Assembly (NCBI RefSeq): GCF_009791395.1
Contig: NZ_WSZK01000011.1
Location: 1-64,000, forward strand
Direction: 5' to 3'
DNA from: Halomarina oriensis
Lineage (GTDB): Archaea > Halobacteriota > Halobacteria > Halobacteriales > Haloarculaceae
Length of the DNA stretch: 64,000 bases
Both the position numbers and the translations under genes were made by a program. This document shows, piece by piece, positions 35,266 through 44,875 of the stretch. Below the pieces are notes generated by a model. The model saw only the letters and a program-made list of their open reading frames with translations. It was not told the DNA's origin and searched no databases. Position 1 is the first letter of the stretch. Each line of letters begins with the position of its first letter.

Positions 35266-36711
35266 ATGACCGACGAGCTACCGTTCGAATCGGCGCGAGA
35301 ACTGGCCGCACGGATGCGAGCGGGCGACCACTCCCCCGTCGAAGTGACCGAGGCGTATCTCGACCGCATCGCCGACCGGAACGACGACCTGAACGCGTAT
35401 CTGACGGTCATCGACGACGAGGCTCGGGCGGCAGCGGTCGACGCGGAGCGGGCGGTTGAGCGCGGTGACGACCTCGGCCCGCTCCACGGCGTTCCGGTCG
35501 CGATTAAGGACCTCACCGCATTCAAGTCGGGCGTCCGGCACACCTTCGGCTGTCGAGCGTTCGGCGACAACGTCGCGGACCACACGACCACGTTCGTCCG
35601 CCGGTTGGAGGCTGCCGGAGCCATCGTTCTCGGGAAGACGAACACGCCGGAGTTCGGCCACCGCACGACGACCGACAACCTCCTCGCCGGACCGACGTGC
35701 AACCCGTTTGACCCGACGTGCAACGCCGGCGGCTCCTCGGGAGGGAGCGCGGCGGCCGTCGCCGCCGGGTTGACCGCGCTAGGCCAGGGGGGCGATGCCG
35801 GCGGCTCGGTTCGCACGCCGGCCGCGCTCTGTGGCGTCTACGGGTTGAAACCGACGGCCGGGCGGGTTCCACAGCCGACCCGCCCCGATGCGTTCCAGAA
35901 CCATACCCCGTTTATCGACAAGGGCCCCATCACGCGGACGGTCGCCGACGCGGCACTCATGCTCGACGTGATGGCCGGACCGGACCCGCGCGACCCGTTC
36001 AGCCTCCCGGCGGCTGACGGGTCGTTCCTCGCGGCGACCGACCGGTCGGTCGAGGGTCTCGACGTGGCGTACTCCCCCGACCTAGGCGTCTTTCCCGTCT
36101 CGGCGGCGATCGAGCGGTGCGTCGAGCGGGCGACCGACGCGTTCGTGGACGCTGGGGCGACCGTCGAGTGCGTCGACGTTGAGTTCGGCCACGACCTCGG
36201 AACGCTTCGTGACGGTGTTCGACTCCCACAGATGCATCTGCTCGCCGCGAAGGTCGCGCGGAACCTCGCCCCCTCGGGGGCCGACTTCCTTGACGCCTAC
36301 GGCGAGGACGTCCCCGACACGTTCCGAGAGCGGGTCGAACGAGGGCGCGAGTACAGTGCGATGGACATGGCCAACGGCGAACTGCTCCGGACGGACGTGC
36401 TCGACGCGGTCCTTGACGTGTTCGAGACGCACGACCTGCTGGTGACGCCGACGACCGCGGTGGCGTCGGTCCCGAACGGCGCGCTCGGTGCGACGTCCGT
36501 CGATGGCGAACCCGTCGACCCGACCTCGGACTGGGTGCTGACGTGGCCGTTCAACCTGACCGGCCACCCCGCGGCCTCGGTGCCCGCCGGAACCGTCGAC
36601 GGGATGCCGGTCGGTATGCAGGTGGTCGCCCCACGATACGACGAGGCGACGGTCCTCGCCGCGAGCGCGGCGGTCGAACGCGAGCGGCCGTGGTCAGACC
36701 TGTACGGCTAA
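35266..36711 (+). CDS. amidase (amidase-signature family)
   Basis: This 481-aa amidase-signature enzyme has a Ser-cisSer-Lys triad: K81 (VAIKDLTA), cis-Ser in AGGSSGGSAAAVA (about S157) and the nucleophile S181 (GQGGDAGGSVRTPA). This family cleaves C-N amide bonds; GatA-like roles need GatB and GatC, which are absent here. The C-terminus has VTPTTAVASVPNGALGATS and ends with the usual ERERPWSDLYG. The start at 35266 (MTDELPFESA) is supported by the family N-terminus. It converges with a GNAT gene (4-bp overlap). It suggests that an amide appears in the island's substrate pathway. Confidence 0.94.
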   Translation: MTDELPFESARELAARMRAGDHSPVEVTEAYLDRIADRNDDLNAYLTVIDDEARAAAVDAERAVERGDDLGPLHGVPVAIKDLTAFKSGVRHTFGCRAFGDNVADHTTTFVRRLEAAGAIVLGKTNTPEFGHRTTTDNLLAGPTCNPFDPTCNAGGSSGGSAAAVAAGLTALGQGGDAGGSVRTPAALCGVYGLKPTAGRVPQPTRPDAFQNHTPFIDKGPITRTVADAALMLDVMAGPDPRDPFSLPAADGSFLAATDRSVEGLDVAYSPDLGVFPVSAAIERCVERATDAFVDAGATVECVDVEFGHDLGTLRDGVRLPQMHLLAAKVARNLAPSGADFLDAYGEDVPDTFRERVERGREYSAMDMANGELLRTDVLDAVLDVFETHDLLVTPTTAVASVPNGALGATSVDGEPVDPTSDWVLTWPFNLTGHPAASVPAGTVDGMPVGMQVVAPRYDEATVLAASAAVERERPWSDLYG

Positions 36712-37532
36712 CCGAGTTCGAACCCCGCCGCGGCGACCACCGTCTCGCCCATCAGCACCTCGGCCGGGTTGCCGTGGACCATCCGCGTCAGGTCGCGTTC
36801 GGGGCGGAGTCCATGTCCTCGAAAGGTTCCATCCATCGCTCCGTCGGCGAGGCTGTCGACGATGAGCGCGCCGAAGCGACTCGCGGCGGCGCTCAGCAGC
36901 GCCGCGCACGTCTCGCGGTCGGTCGCGACGAGCGGACCGAGTTGAGCGCGCTCGCGCCCCGGCCGGAGGACGGCGTAGCCGTTGAGCTCCGACCCCTGTC
37001 CGCGAACGAGACCGACGGCCCCCTCCTCCGCGAGTAACCGTGCGAGCAGGTCGCGCCGGTCGGTGCCGCACGCACGACGGTCGAACGCGGCGATCCGGTC
37101 GGAATCGTCGACCGGTTCGACGTCACCGGTTTCGGCGGTCGGTTCGACGGCACCACTCCACCGCACGATCGGAGCGACGTTCTCGAAGCCGTACTGTCGG
37201 TAGACGGTCCGGCCGTCGGCCGTCGCGTCCAGTCCGACTCGGAGTCCGTCGTCGAGGGCGTCGTCGAGCGCGCGTTCGAACATCGCGCTCCCGTACCCCC
37301 GCCGACGGTGAGCCTCGTCGACGAGCACCATCCCGACCCAGCCGACCGCTCCGGCGTAGCTCACGACGGTCGCCGTCGCGACGAGATCGCCGTCAACCCA
37401 CCCGCCGTAACAGGCGTCGGGAGCGAGCGCGATGAGCCGTCGCCAGTCGGTCGCGGTCTGGTTCCAGTTCGCCTGCGTCGAGAGCCGGAGCGCCCCGTCG
37501 ACGTCGGCGTCGGTGAGCAGTCGGATGTCCAT
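36708..37532 (-). CDS. GNAT N-acetyltransferase with C-terminal extension
   Basis: This 274-aa protein has an N-terminal GNAT fold with the acetyl-CoA loop VDEAHRRRGYGSAMFERAL (R/Q-x-x-G-x-G/A type, about 71-89), preceded by GWVGMVLV. The C-terminal half (about 130-274) resembles the Acetyltransf_18-type domain that follows GNATs of the YitH/EIS-like group (AAAGFELG at the end). The substrate is unknown. Its end overlaps the amidase stop by 4 bp in convergent orientation, so it need not be part of the glycan pathway. It could acetylate an amino sugar or act in general protection. Confidence 0.88.
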   Translation of the reverse strand: MDIRLLTDADVDGALRLSTQANWNQTATDWRRLIALAPDACYGGWVDGDLVATATVVSYAGAVGWVGMVLVDEAHRRRGYGSAMFERALDDALDDGLRVGLDATADGRTVYRQYGFENVAPIVRWSGAVEPTAETGDVEPVDDSDRIAAFDRRACGTDRRDLLARLLAEEGAVGLVRGQGSELNGYAVLRPGRERAQLGPLVATDRETCAALLSAAASRFGALIVDSLADGAMDGTFRGHGLRPERDLTRMVHGNPAEVLMGETVVAAAGFELG

Positions 37533-37586
37533 GGGTCACGTGGTACGCCGGGCGAAAAGAGGATTACGAGTACCCAGGGAGGGCGA

Positions 37587-40500
37587 TTACTTCGGCGGCT
37601 TGATGTCGACGTCGCTGTTGGCGGAGACCGTCCACGCCCCGTCGACGCGCCGGACCTGCACCGAACTTGGCAGGGTCGCGGTGTCACCGGCCTTCACGTC
37701 TAGCACGCGGAAGGTGTCACCCTTCGAAAGGCCGGTCGTATCGGTCACCGTCAGGTCAGTGTAGGACGGCTCGGTGTTCTCGATGGTCGTCACGTCGCCG
37801 TCGCTCGTCGCCAGCTGCTTCCCGTCGAAGTACTCGTTGGCGTCGTCTTCCTCCTGTGGTCCCTCGGTGTGGGTGAACGGGAACTCCGTCGGCCCCATCG
37901 CCGTGTTCCCCTCGACGCTCGTGATGCTGCCCCGCGAGAGCGCGATGGTGAGTTCCTCAAGGACGACCCGGGACCCACCGTCGATGGATTCGACGCGCTC
38001 GATGCGGTACGGCGAGTTGTGCGAGTAGTCGGGGTGGTCGAGCAGCAGGTACTGACCCGCGAGCGCGTCGCCGGTTGGCAGGTCGGCGTCGATATGGAGG
38101 CTCTCGCCTTCCTCGTCGACCGCGACGACCGACCCCTCGTGGGCTGCACTCGATCCCTCCACCATCATCGGCCGGCCGCCGCCGAACTTCACCATGAGGC
38201 GGGTCCCGCCCTCCATGCGGGCGGTCCGTACCTCGCCGCTCCCGTCCGTGCGGACCATCGCGAAGGCGGCGTCGGTCTGCAGGAGGTCGCCGCCCCCGAT
38301 GTTTGCCGTGAACTCCTCGCCGTTCGCCGACGAGAGGAAGTAGTCGACGCGCCCGTCGTCGAGCGTCACCTTCGCCGCCACCGGGTCGAACTGGCCGTCG
38401 GTGTCGCTCGTCTCGATGGACTCGACGGACGCGACCGGGAACGAGTCACCGACCGGCTCGATGACGCTCACGAACTGGGCGTCCCCGCCGTCGCGGGCGA
38501 GCAGATACTTGACCGACGTCTCGCTCGGGTCCTTCCCGACGAGTTCGACGAGCTTGTCCGGTCCGTTCGAGACGAGGATCTTACGGTCGTCGTCGGGGAG
38601 CATCGTCAGCCGCAGCGCGGCGGGTGGGCCGTCGTCCTCGACCGCCCAGGTCGCGCTCCAGGTCTCGTCGCCCGGGGCGCTCTGCGGTTGGCCAAGGAAG
38701 CCGTAGCCGTTGCCCGGCGGGACGACCGCCCGACTCTCGTCCTCATACCCCTCGACGTTGCCGTTGTCGCCGACCTTGTCGCCCCAGAAGTAGTCCGGGC
38801 TCGCCACGGAGCCCTCGGCGGGCTCGGAGAGGCCGAGACTCGTCGAGAAGTCGGTTCCCTTCCCGTGGAACGAGAAATCCGCCGACTCACCGCCCGCGAC
38901 GCGGAACACGTCGAACAGGTACGAGGGGCCGTCGGCCACGTCGGCGCTGCTCTCATCGCTCCCCGACGATGCCGCGCCGGGCAGCGCGACGCTCATCGAG
39001 TGGTCGCCGGGACCGACCGTGACGGTGACCGCGTCAACCAGCTCCTGTTCGCTGGCACGCTCGCGGTCGAAGCCCGATCCCGGCTTCGCGTAGCTCACCA
39101 GTGACAGCGTCTCCTCACAGCTCTCCCCGACACTGAGGCTGACCGAGGCGGTACCGCCGTCGACGGTGATGGCGTCGCTGTCGACGCAGTCCGTCACACC
39201 GTTCCCGCCGTGGGCCGTGACCGAGTCGCCGTGGCCGTGAACGTACCGGACGAGCCGACCCTGGTCGCTGTAGAAGTCGTCTGGAGTCTCCCCCAACTGC
39301 TCTTCTGGTTCGCCGGTGACGAGGTCGACCTGGTAGTGGCTGCTCGGGTCCCCGCCATCGCTGCCGCCGCCGCTAACCGCCCCGCTGTCGACGAGCGCGG
39401 TCAGCCGCCTGTACTCGTCGACGCCCTCGTCGCCATATGCGTCGGGATTCGACACCTCGCTGACGGTGTAGCCCTCCCGACTGGCGAACAGCTTGACGCT
39501 CCCGCCATCGTCCTCGTTGGGCACCGAGGAAGTCTCGTTGACCACGGTCGTATGGTGGGCGACCGTCTGCAGCTGGAAGCTCTGTCGGAAGTCGTCTTTC
39601 GGCTTCTGGCCGGGGTCGAACGTGAGGTCGCGCCCCGCGCCGTATATCCACAGGCCGAGTTCGTCGTAATGGCCGTGGCTGAGCGTCGCGCCGTACCGCA
39701 GCATCGCCCCACGGTCCGTTCCCGCGTCCGAGCGGTACATCGTCATCCCCTTGCCTTCGAGCAGTTCGGAGTCGCGCTGCTCGACGGTCAGGTCCGAGAG
39801 GTCGTACCCCTCGATGGAGCCATCGATGTTGAACAGTGGCCACATGTGTTCCTCGGTTCGGTACGCGCTGACGGGGAGGTCCAGCAGTTGGTCGTTGGGG
39901 TCGCCGCCGGCGATCTCGGCGAGCGTCTGGGCGTACTCGTTGCGGGTCGCTTCGTCGGCGGCCCGCGCATAGAATCGGAGGGTCGAACTGAAGTCGCCCC
40001 GAAGCGGTTCGGTGTCGACGCCGAGGTCGACCTGTGAGACGTCGCCGTAGTGCGGAATCCGACCGGCGACGCTCTGGCGACGCGGTCCTCTCACGTTCAG
40101 GTTGACGAATCGCGGTTCGTCGTAGAGGTTCACGCCATCGGGGTAGGCATCGTTGCTGAGGTAGTACGCGAGCCGTGCCCACTCCGCGAGCGACACGGAG
40201 TACAGCGACGACGTCTCGAAGTACGAGCCGTCGCGGAACACCGTGTTTGCGAGGAAGTTCTGCAGCGACACCTGCCCGTCGAGCGCCCACTTGGCGTATC
40301 CCGCGTCAAGGCTCAACAGCGACGACGCGGCGACGAACCCCTTGTTGAAGTCGGCCGTCCCGTTGTGGTAGATGGCGGCGTAGTTCGCGTGTTCGAGGTT
40401 CTTCTCCGGCAGCCCGCCGTGCATGTCGCGCCACATCCAGTCGACCGACTCGACGACGACGTTCTCCGTGGCGTTCTTCTTGATCGTCACGTCGTCGTGG

Positions 40501-41471
40501 AGCTGCGAGGGTCGTTCGAGTTCGCCGCTGCCCCAGACGAGGTCCATCGCATTGACGAACTTCTGGACGATTCGGGAGTAGCTGTACATGTTCCGGTAGA
40601 GCACCGCCGGTTTCTGCTTCGGCTCGGTCTCGAACCACGGGTACGGTCCCCGGTCGACGACATAGTCGAACGAGGTGGGGACCGACTCGCCCAGTGCGTC
40701 GAGGATGGTCGCCACCACCTCGGCGTACTTCTGCTCCCGAGTGAGGACGTATGAGTACGCGTAGGCGTTGATCCAGCGTGCCCACGCCTTCGCGACGAGG
40801 CCGTTGTACTTGGCGATGAACCAGAACGTCTGGGGTTCGTCGAGCTCCTCGGCGGCCGCCCAGTCGTCGGGCACCTCCTCGGGGTCGACCTCGACGCCGC
40901 TCCCGTCGTCGTTCAGGTCGACGCCGTCGACCGTCCCCGGAAAGACGTTCCCGCTGTCGTCGACGACCTCTCCCGGTCGGTCCCAGCCTGCGAGTTTCAG
41001 CTCGGAGCCGTCGACGGGGCTCATCGACCCCTTCAGGAGGTTACCGCCGAACGGCATCGTGTAGTAGGACTGTCCATCGGGCGCGACGACGGGCCGTGCC
41101 GCGAACAGCTCCTCGCGGGACATCTCCTTGAACGGGTAGTCGGTGGTGAGGGCGACGACCTGTTCTTTCAGCCGCGCGCCCCATTCGGTGTTTTCGGCGT
41201 TGTCGCGGGCGACGGACACTTCGTCGGCCGCGTGGTAGACGCGCGGGTGTTCGAGCCCGTATTCGACCGAGTCGAGTGCCTGCTGTTTGGTGATGTCGGA
41301 CTCCTCGACCGGAACGCCCGCCGACTGGGCGGCCACCGGTGTGTTCCACGAGCCGACGGCCCCGGCGGCACCCGCCGCGCCGAGGAACTTGGTGAACCGT
41401 CGTCGTGTCAGGTCCGGCAGGACCGACCGCGATACCCCTCGCTGCCCGTGCGAATCGCTGTCTTGTGACAT
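37587..41471 (-). CDS. Tat-exported 1294-aa heparinase II/III-type polysaccharide lyase
   Basis: This is by far the largest protein in the window. The Tat signal is LTRRRFTKFLGAAGAAGAVGS (residues 21-41) with an alanine-rich cleavage region. The first half is an alpha/alpha toroid (VESVDWMWRDMHGGLPEKNLEHANYAAIY). The heparinase II/III sheet follows, with MLRYGATLSHGHYDELGLWIYGAGRD and its catalytic-type H/Y residues near 597-605. The C-terminal region (about 800-1294) is an extra beta-sandwich part with no recognised end anchor. It probably makes endo-cuts in uronic-acid-containing polysaccharide outside the cell. The substrate (GAG-like, ulvan-like, alginate-like) cannot be decided. A TATA box about 30 bp upstream fits a leaderless mRNA. 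Confidence 0.92.
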   Translation of the reverse strand: MSQDSDSHGQRGVSRSVLPDLTRRRFTKFLGAAGAAGAVGSWNTPVAAQSAGVPVEESDITKQQALDSVEYGLEHPRVYHAADEVSVARDNAENTEWGARLKEQVVALTTDYPFKEMSREELFAARPVVAPDGQSYYTMPFGGNLLKGSMSPVDGSELKLAGWDRPGEVVDDSGNVFPGTVDGVDLNDDGSGVEVDPEEVPDDWAAAEELDEPQTFWFIAKYNGLVAKAWARWINAYAYSYVLTREQKYAEVVATILDALGESVPTSFDYVVDRGPYPWFETEPKQKPAVLYRNMYSYSRIVQKFVNAMDLVWGSGELERPSQLHDDVTIKKNATENVVVESVDWMWRDMHGGLPEKNLEHANYAAIYHNGTADFNKGFVAASSLLSLDAGYAKWALDGQVSLQNFLANTVFRDGSYFETSSLYSVSLAEWARLAYYLSNDAYPDGVNLYDEPRFVNLNVRGPRRQSVAGRIPHYGDVSQVDLGVDTEPLRGDFSSTLRFYARAADEATRNEYAQTLAEIAGGDPNDQLLDLPVSAYRTEEHMWPLFNIDGSIEGYDLSDLTVEQRDSELLEGKGMTMYRSDAGTDRGAMLRYGATLSHGHYDELGLWIYGAGRDLTFDPGQKPKDDFRQSFQLQTVAHHTTVVNETSSVPNEDDGGSVKLFASREGYTVSEVSNPDAYGDEGVDEYRRLTALVDSGAVSGGGSDGGDPSSHYQVDLVTGEPEEQLGETPDDFYSDQGRLVRYVHGHGDSVTAHGGNGVTDCVDSDAITVDGGTASVSLSVGESCEETLSLVSYAKPGSGFDRERASEQELVDAVTVTVGPGDHSMSVALPGAASSGSDESSADVADGPSYLFDVFRVAGGESADFSFHGKGTDFSTSLGLSEPAEGSVASPDYFWGDKVGDNGNVEGYEDESRAVVPPGNGYGFLGQPQSAPGDETWSATWAVEDDGPPAALRLTMLPDDDRKILVSNGPDKLVELVGKDPSETSVKYLLARDGGDAQFVSVIEPVGDSFPVASVESIETSDTDGQFDPVAAKVTLDDGRVDYFLSSANGEEFTANIGGGDLLQTDAAFAMVRTDGSGEVRTARMEGGTRLMVKFGGGRPMMVEGSSAAHEGSVVAVDEEGESLHIDADLPTGDALAGQYLLLDHPDYSHNSPYRIERVESIDGGSRVVLEELTIALSRGSITSVEGNTAMGPTEFPFTHTEGPQEEDDANEYFDGKQLATSDGDVTTIENTEPSYTDLTVTDTTGLSKGDTFRVLDVKAGDTATLPSSVQVRRVDGAWTVSANSDVDIKPPK

Positions 41472-41502
41472 GGGCTGTCGACTCGTTGATTGCTATGCCG
41501 GG

Positions 41503-41512
41503 TTATAAATTT
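41503..41512 (-). promoter_or_regulatory. TATA box of exported lyase
   Basis: AAATTTATAA on the minus strand, about 32-41 bp upstream of the ATG at 41471. It is part of the divergent promoter region shared with the 41639 gene. Confidence 0.55.
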
Positions 41513-41602
41513 ACCCCACAGTACGGCAAACTGTTAGTGATGTTGGCGTACAACGAAACCCTCGTCAACGGGTAATTCACAAGTTTCGTCGTTTTGGAGG
41601 CA

Positions 41603-41610
41603 ACATTTAT
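41603..41610 (+). promoter_or_regulatory. TATA-like element of the DMFase-like gene
   Basis: ACATTTAT lies 29-36 bp before the ATG at 41639. This supports that start over the in-frame ATG at 41624. A 7-bp inverted pair ACGAAAC (41553-41559) and GTTTCGT (41583-41589) lies just upstream and could be an operator. Confidence 0.45.
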
Positions 41611-41638
41611 CAGGCGATAATCCATGAGAGTATCCGTC

Positions 41639-43249
41639 ATGGCAGATAGCCAGTCACCGGACGGCACAGCCGACGGCGTATCGGGTGAGAGTGACAGGAT
41701 GTTTCGGCGGGGGTACCTGAAGACGGCCGCCGGGATGGCGGCGGTCTCGGCCGGGGTCGCCGGGTTCTCCGGGACGGCAACAGCCAATCCCGTCACCGCG
41801 GAGAACGGAAAGGACGGCGACGACGACTGGTTCCCGTCGCTGCCGGTTCGGTCGCGTCCGGAACGCATCACCCACCGGATCGACGGCTACACCTCGCAGA
41901 CGAGCGTCGCGCCCGATGAGTCCGTCGAGTTCCACGTCAGCACCGACCCGGCTGCCCCCTACCGCATCGATATCTACCGGTTGGGCTGGTACGACGGCGA
42001 CGGTGGGCGACTTGTGGCGAGTACCGACGAATCCCAGGGCGAGGCCCGTCCGATTCCCGACCCGGGACCGCTCGGGAAAGTGGCGTGTGACTGGACTATC
42101 ACGGACACTGTCGAGACGACGAAACGGTGGACGACGGGGCTGTACTTCGCGAAGTTCGTCCTCACGGGTGGGGAGTTCGCAGGCGACTCGACGGCACAGG
42201 CGTTCGCGGTTCGCCCCCGCGAGGACCGCGGTCGGACCTCGAAGCTGCTCGTCCAGTTGCCCAACGCCACGTCAGAGGCGTACAACGGCTGGGGTGGCAA
42301 GAGTCTCTACGGCTTCACGAGCACCGACGAGGAGACCGCTAGCGGGACTGACTCGGCGGATGTCGTCTCGTTCGACCGGCCGCGACAGACGCCCGACCTC
42401 CACATGAGCTATGCCATCCACATGCTCCGGTTCCTCGAACGCGAGGGGTACGACGTCTCCTACGTCATGGACGACGACGTACACGAGAACCCGGGGATGC
42501 TGCAGGACCACGAACTCGTAATCAGTTCGGGCCACGACGAGTACTGGAGCATGGCACAGCGTGACGGGTTCGAGGCCGCCCGCGATGCCGGGACGAACGT
42601 CGCGTTCCTCGCGGCCAACACCGCGCTCTGGCAGATTCGATTCGAAGACGACGGACGAACCATCGTCGGCTACAAGGAGAACGTCGAGGACGACTCCTTA
42701 GCGGGCACGCAGGACGAAACTGACCTGTTTCGCGACCTGCCCGACCCGCGTCCCGAGTGTGAGTTGCTCGGCGTGATGGGGACCGGCGCGGGGCTGTACG
42801 CCGCGCCGAACTACACCGTCGTCGACGAGGCGCTTGACCACCCCTGGATGCGTGACACGGGCTTCGAGGCCGGCGACGAGGTCGTCGGCTGCATCGGCCA
42901 CGAGTGGGACTTCGTCCACGACGGGTGTGATGTCCCCGGTGAGCTCACCACGTTCTTCCACTACGAGGCGGGGACGAGCGACACCGACCTCCTGCCGTTC
43001 GCTCCCGTCATCGACACCGACGCCGACGCCGTCTCCTATCAGGCACCCGGTGGCGGGTACGTGTTTTCGACCGGGTCGCTGGGCTACACCTGGCGGCTCG
43101 ATCCCGACCCGACGTGGGCCAGCGAAATCTGGCCGCTCGTCCGTATCAAGGAGTACAAACCCGAGGTACTCACGCCCGACGAGCGACTCCAGGCGTTCAC
43201 GAAGAACGTCCTCGACGACCTCCGGAAGCCCAACACGACAGTGAAGTGA
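41639..43249 (+). CDS. Tat-exported DMFase large-subunit-like protein
   Basis: This protein of about 536 aa has a Tat signal (MFRRGYLKTAAGMAAVSAGVAG; motif RRGYLK). The exported part matches the C-terminal domain of the N,N-dimethylformamidase beta subunit: HVSTDPAAPYRIDIYRLGWYDG, LVQLPNATSEAYNGWGGKSLY, ISSGHDEYWSMAQRDGFEAA and VVGCIGHEWDFVHDG. In the true enzyme this fold binds Fe and hydrolyses an amide, but many homologues of unknown substrate occur in genomes and loci with sugars. It is divergent from the big lyase. It may remove an amide or act as a binding module on the polysaccharide. Substrate unknown. Confidence 0.85.
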   Translation: MADSQSPDGTADGVSGESDRMFRRGYLKTAAGMAAVSAGVAGFSGTATANPVTAENGKDGDDDWFPSLPVRSRPERITHRIDGYTSQTSVAPDESVEFHVSTDPAAPYRIDIYRLGWYDGDGGRLVASTDESQGEARPIPDPGPLGKVACDWTITDTVETTKRWTTGLYFAKFVLTGGEFAGDSTAQAFAVRPREDRGRTSKLLVQLPNATSEAYNGWGGKSLYGFTSTDEETASGTDSADVVSFDRPRQTPDLHMSYAIHMLRFLEREGYDVSYVMDDDVHENPGMLQDHELVISSGHDEYWSMAQRDGFEAARDAGTNVAFLAANTALWQIRFEDDGRTIVGYKENVEDDSLAGTQDETDLFRDLPDPRPECELLGVMGTGAGLYAAPNYTVVDEALDHPWMRDTGFEAGDEVVGCIGHEWDFVHDGCDVPGELTTFFHYEAGTSDTDLLPFAPVIDTDADAVSYQAPGGGYVFSTGSLGYTWRLDPDPTWASEIWPLVRIKEYKPEVLTPDERLQAFTKNVLDDLRKPNTTVK

Positions 43250-43358
43250 GGGCGGTCGAACCGGAGGGCCGCCGTCGACTCCCCTCCTCCCGAACGTTCT
43301 TTTTGGCGACAGTCGAAAGTGTTAGCATCATCCATGCCGAGCGGATACACGACCCACG

Positions 43359-44777
43359 ATGACACATGACAATCAGGGTTCGACAGCGGGACGCATCGCC
43401 TCCAGACGGTCGGTCCTCCGGACGCTCGGTGCGGCGGGCGTCGCGGGCGTTGCGGTCGCGACGCGTTCGGGGTCGGCGACGGCTGCCCCCCGCGGCGGGT
43501 TCCAGTTCGACCGTGTGGTGAACATGCACGAGGCCGGCGCGGACCCGACCGGCGGCGAACCGGTCGACCCCATCGTCGACCGCTACACCGAGAGCGGGAC
43601 GCTGCTCCTGTTCCCGCCGGGTGAGTACCGGCTGAACCAGTTCAACCCCGGCTTCGACACCGACCTGGAGAACTTCGGCATCAGAGGCGTCAACTCGAAG
43701 CAGGTGACGTTCGTTCCCCGCGAGGGACAGGGCTCGGACCGCTACGGAACGGGCTACGCCGACAAGCTGTTCATCAACCTCTGGGGGGTCAGGAACCTCC
43801 TGTTGGGCGGGTTCACCGTCGACTGTACGGCGGAGAACACCGGCGGACGCACCCAACTGCTGGCCGACGACGGACTCGTCTTCCGTGACGTGACGTTCCG
43901 TGGCCGCCACGACGTCGACCGCGGGCCGTTGCTGTTCTGCGTCTTCGATGAGGACGGCGAGGGCGTCGTCGACCGGGCGCGTCTCCCCGATGGATCGGTC
44001 GGTCCCGACCCGAACCCGGTCGGCGTCTTCGTGTTCCGTCCCCACGCGGGGACGCTGACGTTCCGAAACTGCCACGTCGAGGGGTTTCAGGACAACGGCA
44101 TCTACGCCTCCGCGCCCGACGACCCCGGCGTCATCGGCGTCGAGGGTGGGTACTACGCGAACAACAACGTCGCGGGCGTCCGCCTCGGCCAGTCCGAGAG
44201 CTACGTGAAGAACGCGACCATCGTCGTTGACGAGGTGCCCGACTTCTGGAACCGCGCGTTCAAGAACGTCAACATGCGTGGTATCTGGCAGAACGACGGT
44301 GAAGGAATGTCGGTGAAGAACTGCGAGGTGGTGATGGCGACCGACGTCACCTCGCAGGGCGGCATCGTCAGCAGCAAACGCTCGGGCGGGTTCACCGTCG
44401 AGAACACCACCGTCCGCACCGAGGCTCCCTACCGCTCGTTCGGTATCAGCGCCCGCCGCTCGCAGGGCGAGGACGGCTTCGGCAACCAGTTCGAGGACCT
44501 CTCGGTCACGCTCCGGAACGTCTCGACGACTGGCGATGCTCCCGACGCGGCGGCGGTCGACCTGCGCGGCCGCGACGGGAGTCTCGTCGAGAACGCCCGC
44601 ATCCGACACTCGGGGACCGGTCGGGACGGGATTCGGTTGCTCGATTCGGACGCGACGGTCCGCAACGCGGTCATCGACGTGGCTGGCGAACCCATCGTCG
44701 CCGAGGGAAGCGACGTCACCACACGGAACGTCCGCTACGACGACAACGGTCGGGGGCGCGGTCGAAGCGACCGGTAG
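43359..44777 (+). CDS. Tat-exported beta-helix protein 1 (pectate lyase-like)
   Basis: This 472-aa protein has a Tat signal (IASRRSVLRTLGAAGVAGVA; RR near residue 15). It then folds as a right-handed parallel beta-helix: VVNMHEAGADPTGGEPVDP is the N-terminal cap, with repeated coils such as LTFRNCHVEGFQDNGIYASA and VIGVEGGYYANNNVAGVRLG. The sequence DPTGG-GT-L-FPPGEY is typical of Pectate_lyase_3-like proteins. The C-terminal end is basic (GRGRGRSDR). It is a clear paralogue of the 55941 protein. It is probably an exported lyase or other polysaccharide-acting enzyme of the island. The active residues cannot be identified by eye. Confidence 0.88.
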   Translation: MTHDNQGSTAGRIASRRSVLRTLGAAGVAGVAVATRSGSATAAPRGGFQFDRVVNMHEAGADPTGGEPVDPIVDRYTESGTLLLFPPGEYRLNQFNPGFDTDLENFGIRGVNSKQVTFVPREGQGSDRYGTGYADKLFINLWGVRNLLLGGFTVDCTAENTGGRTQLLADDGLVFRDVTFRGRHDVDRGPLLFCVFDEDGEGVVDRARLPDGSVGPDPNPVGVFVFRPHAGTLTFRNCHVEGFQDNGIYASAPDDPGVIGVEGGYYANNNVAGVRLGQSESYVKNATIVVDEVPDFWNRAFKNVNMRGIWQNDGEGMSVKNCEVVMATDVTSQGGIVSSKRSGGFTVENTTVRTEAPYRSFGISARRSQGEDGFGNQFEDLSVTLRNVSTTGDAPDAAAVDLRGRDGSLVENARIRHSGTGRDGIRLLDSDATVRNAVIDVAGEPIVAEGSDVTTRNVRYDDNGRGRGRSDR

Positions 44778-44875
44778 TCGGTCGCCCCTCCCGGTCGCCT
44801 CCCGTCGACGAGTCCGGTTTCGCGACTGCCATCGCACACGTACAGCTATCCGTCTCGCGGTTGAGCATCGGGGTG

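Noticed and set aside
37869-40754. Several long plus-strand frames (411, 275 and 234 aa)
   Set aside because: All are antisense to the 1294-aa exported lyase and have no start context or family motif.
43197-44837. 546-aa minus-strand frame
   Set aside because: It is antisense to beta-helix gene 1, which has a Tat signal and family motifs. The composition is a shadow pattern.
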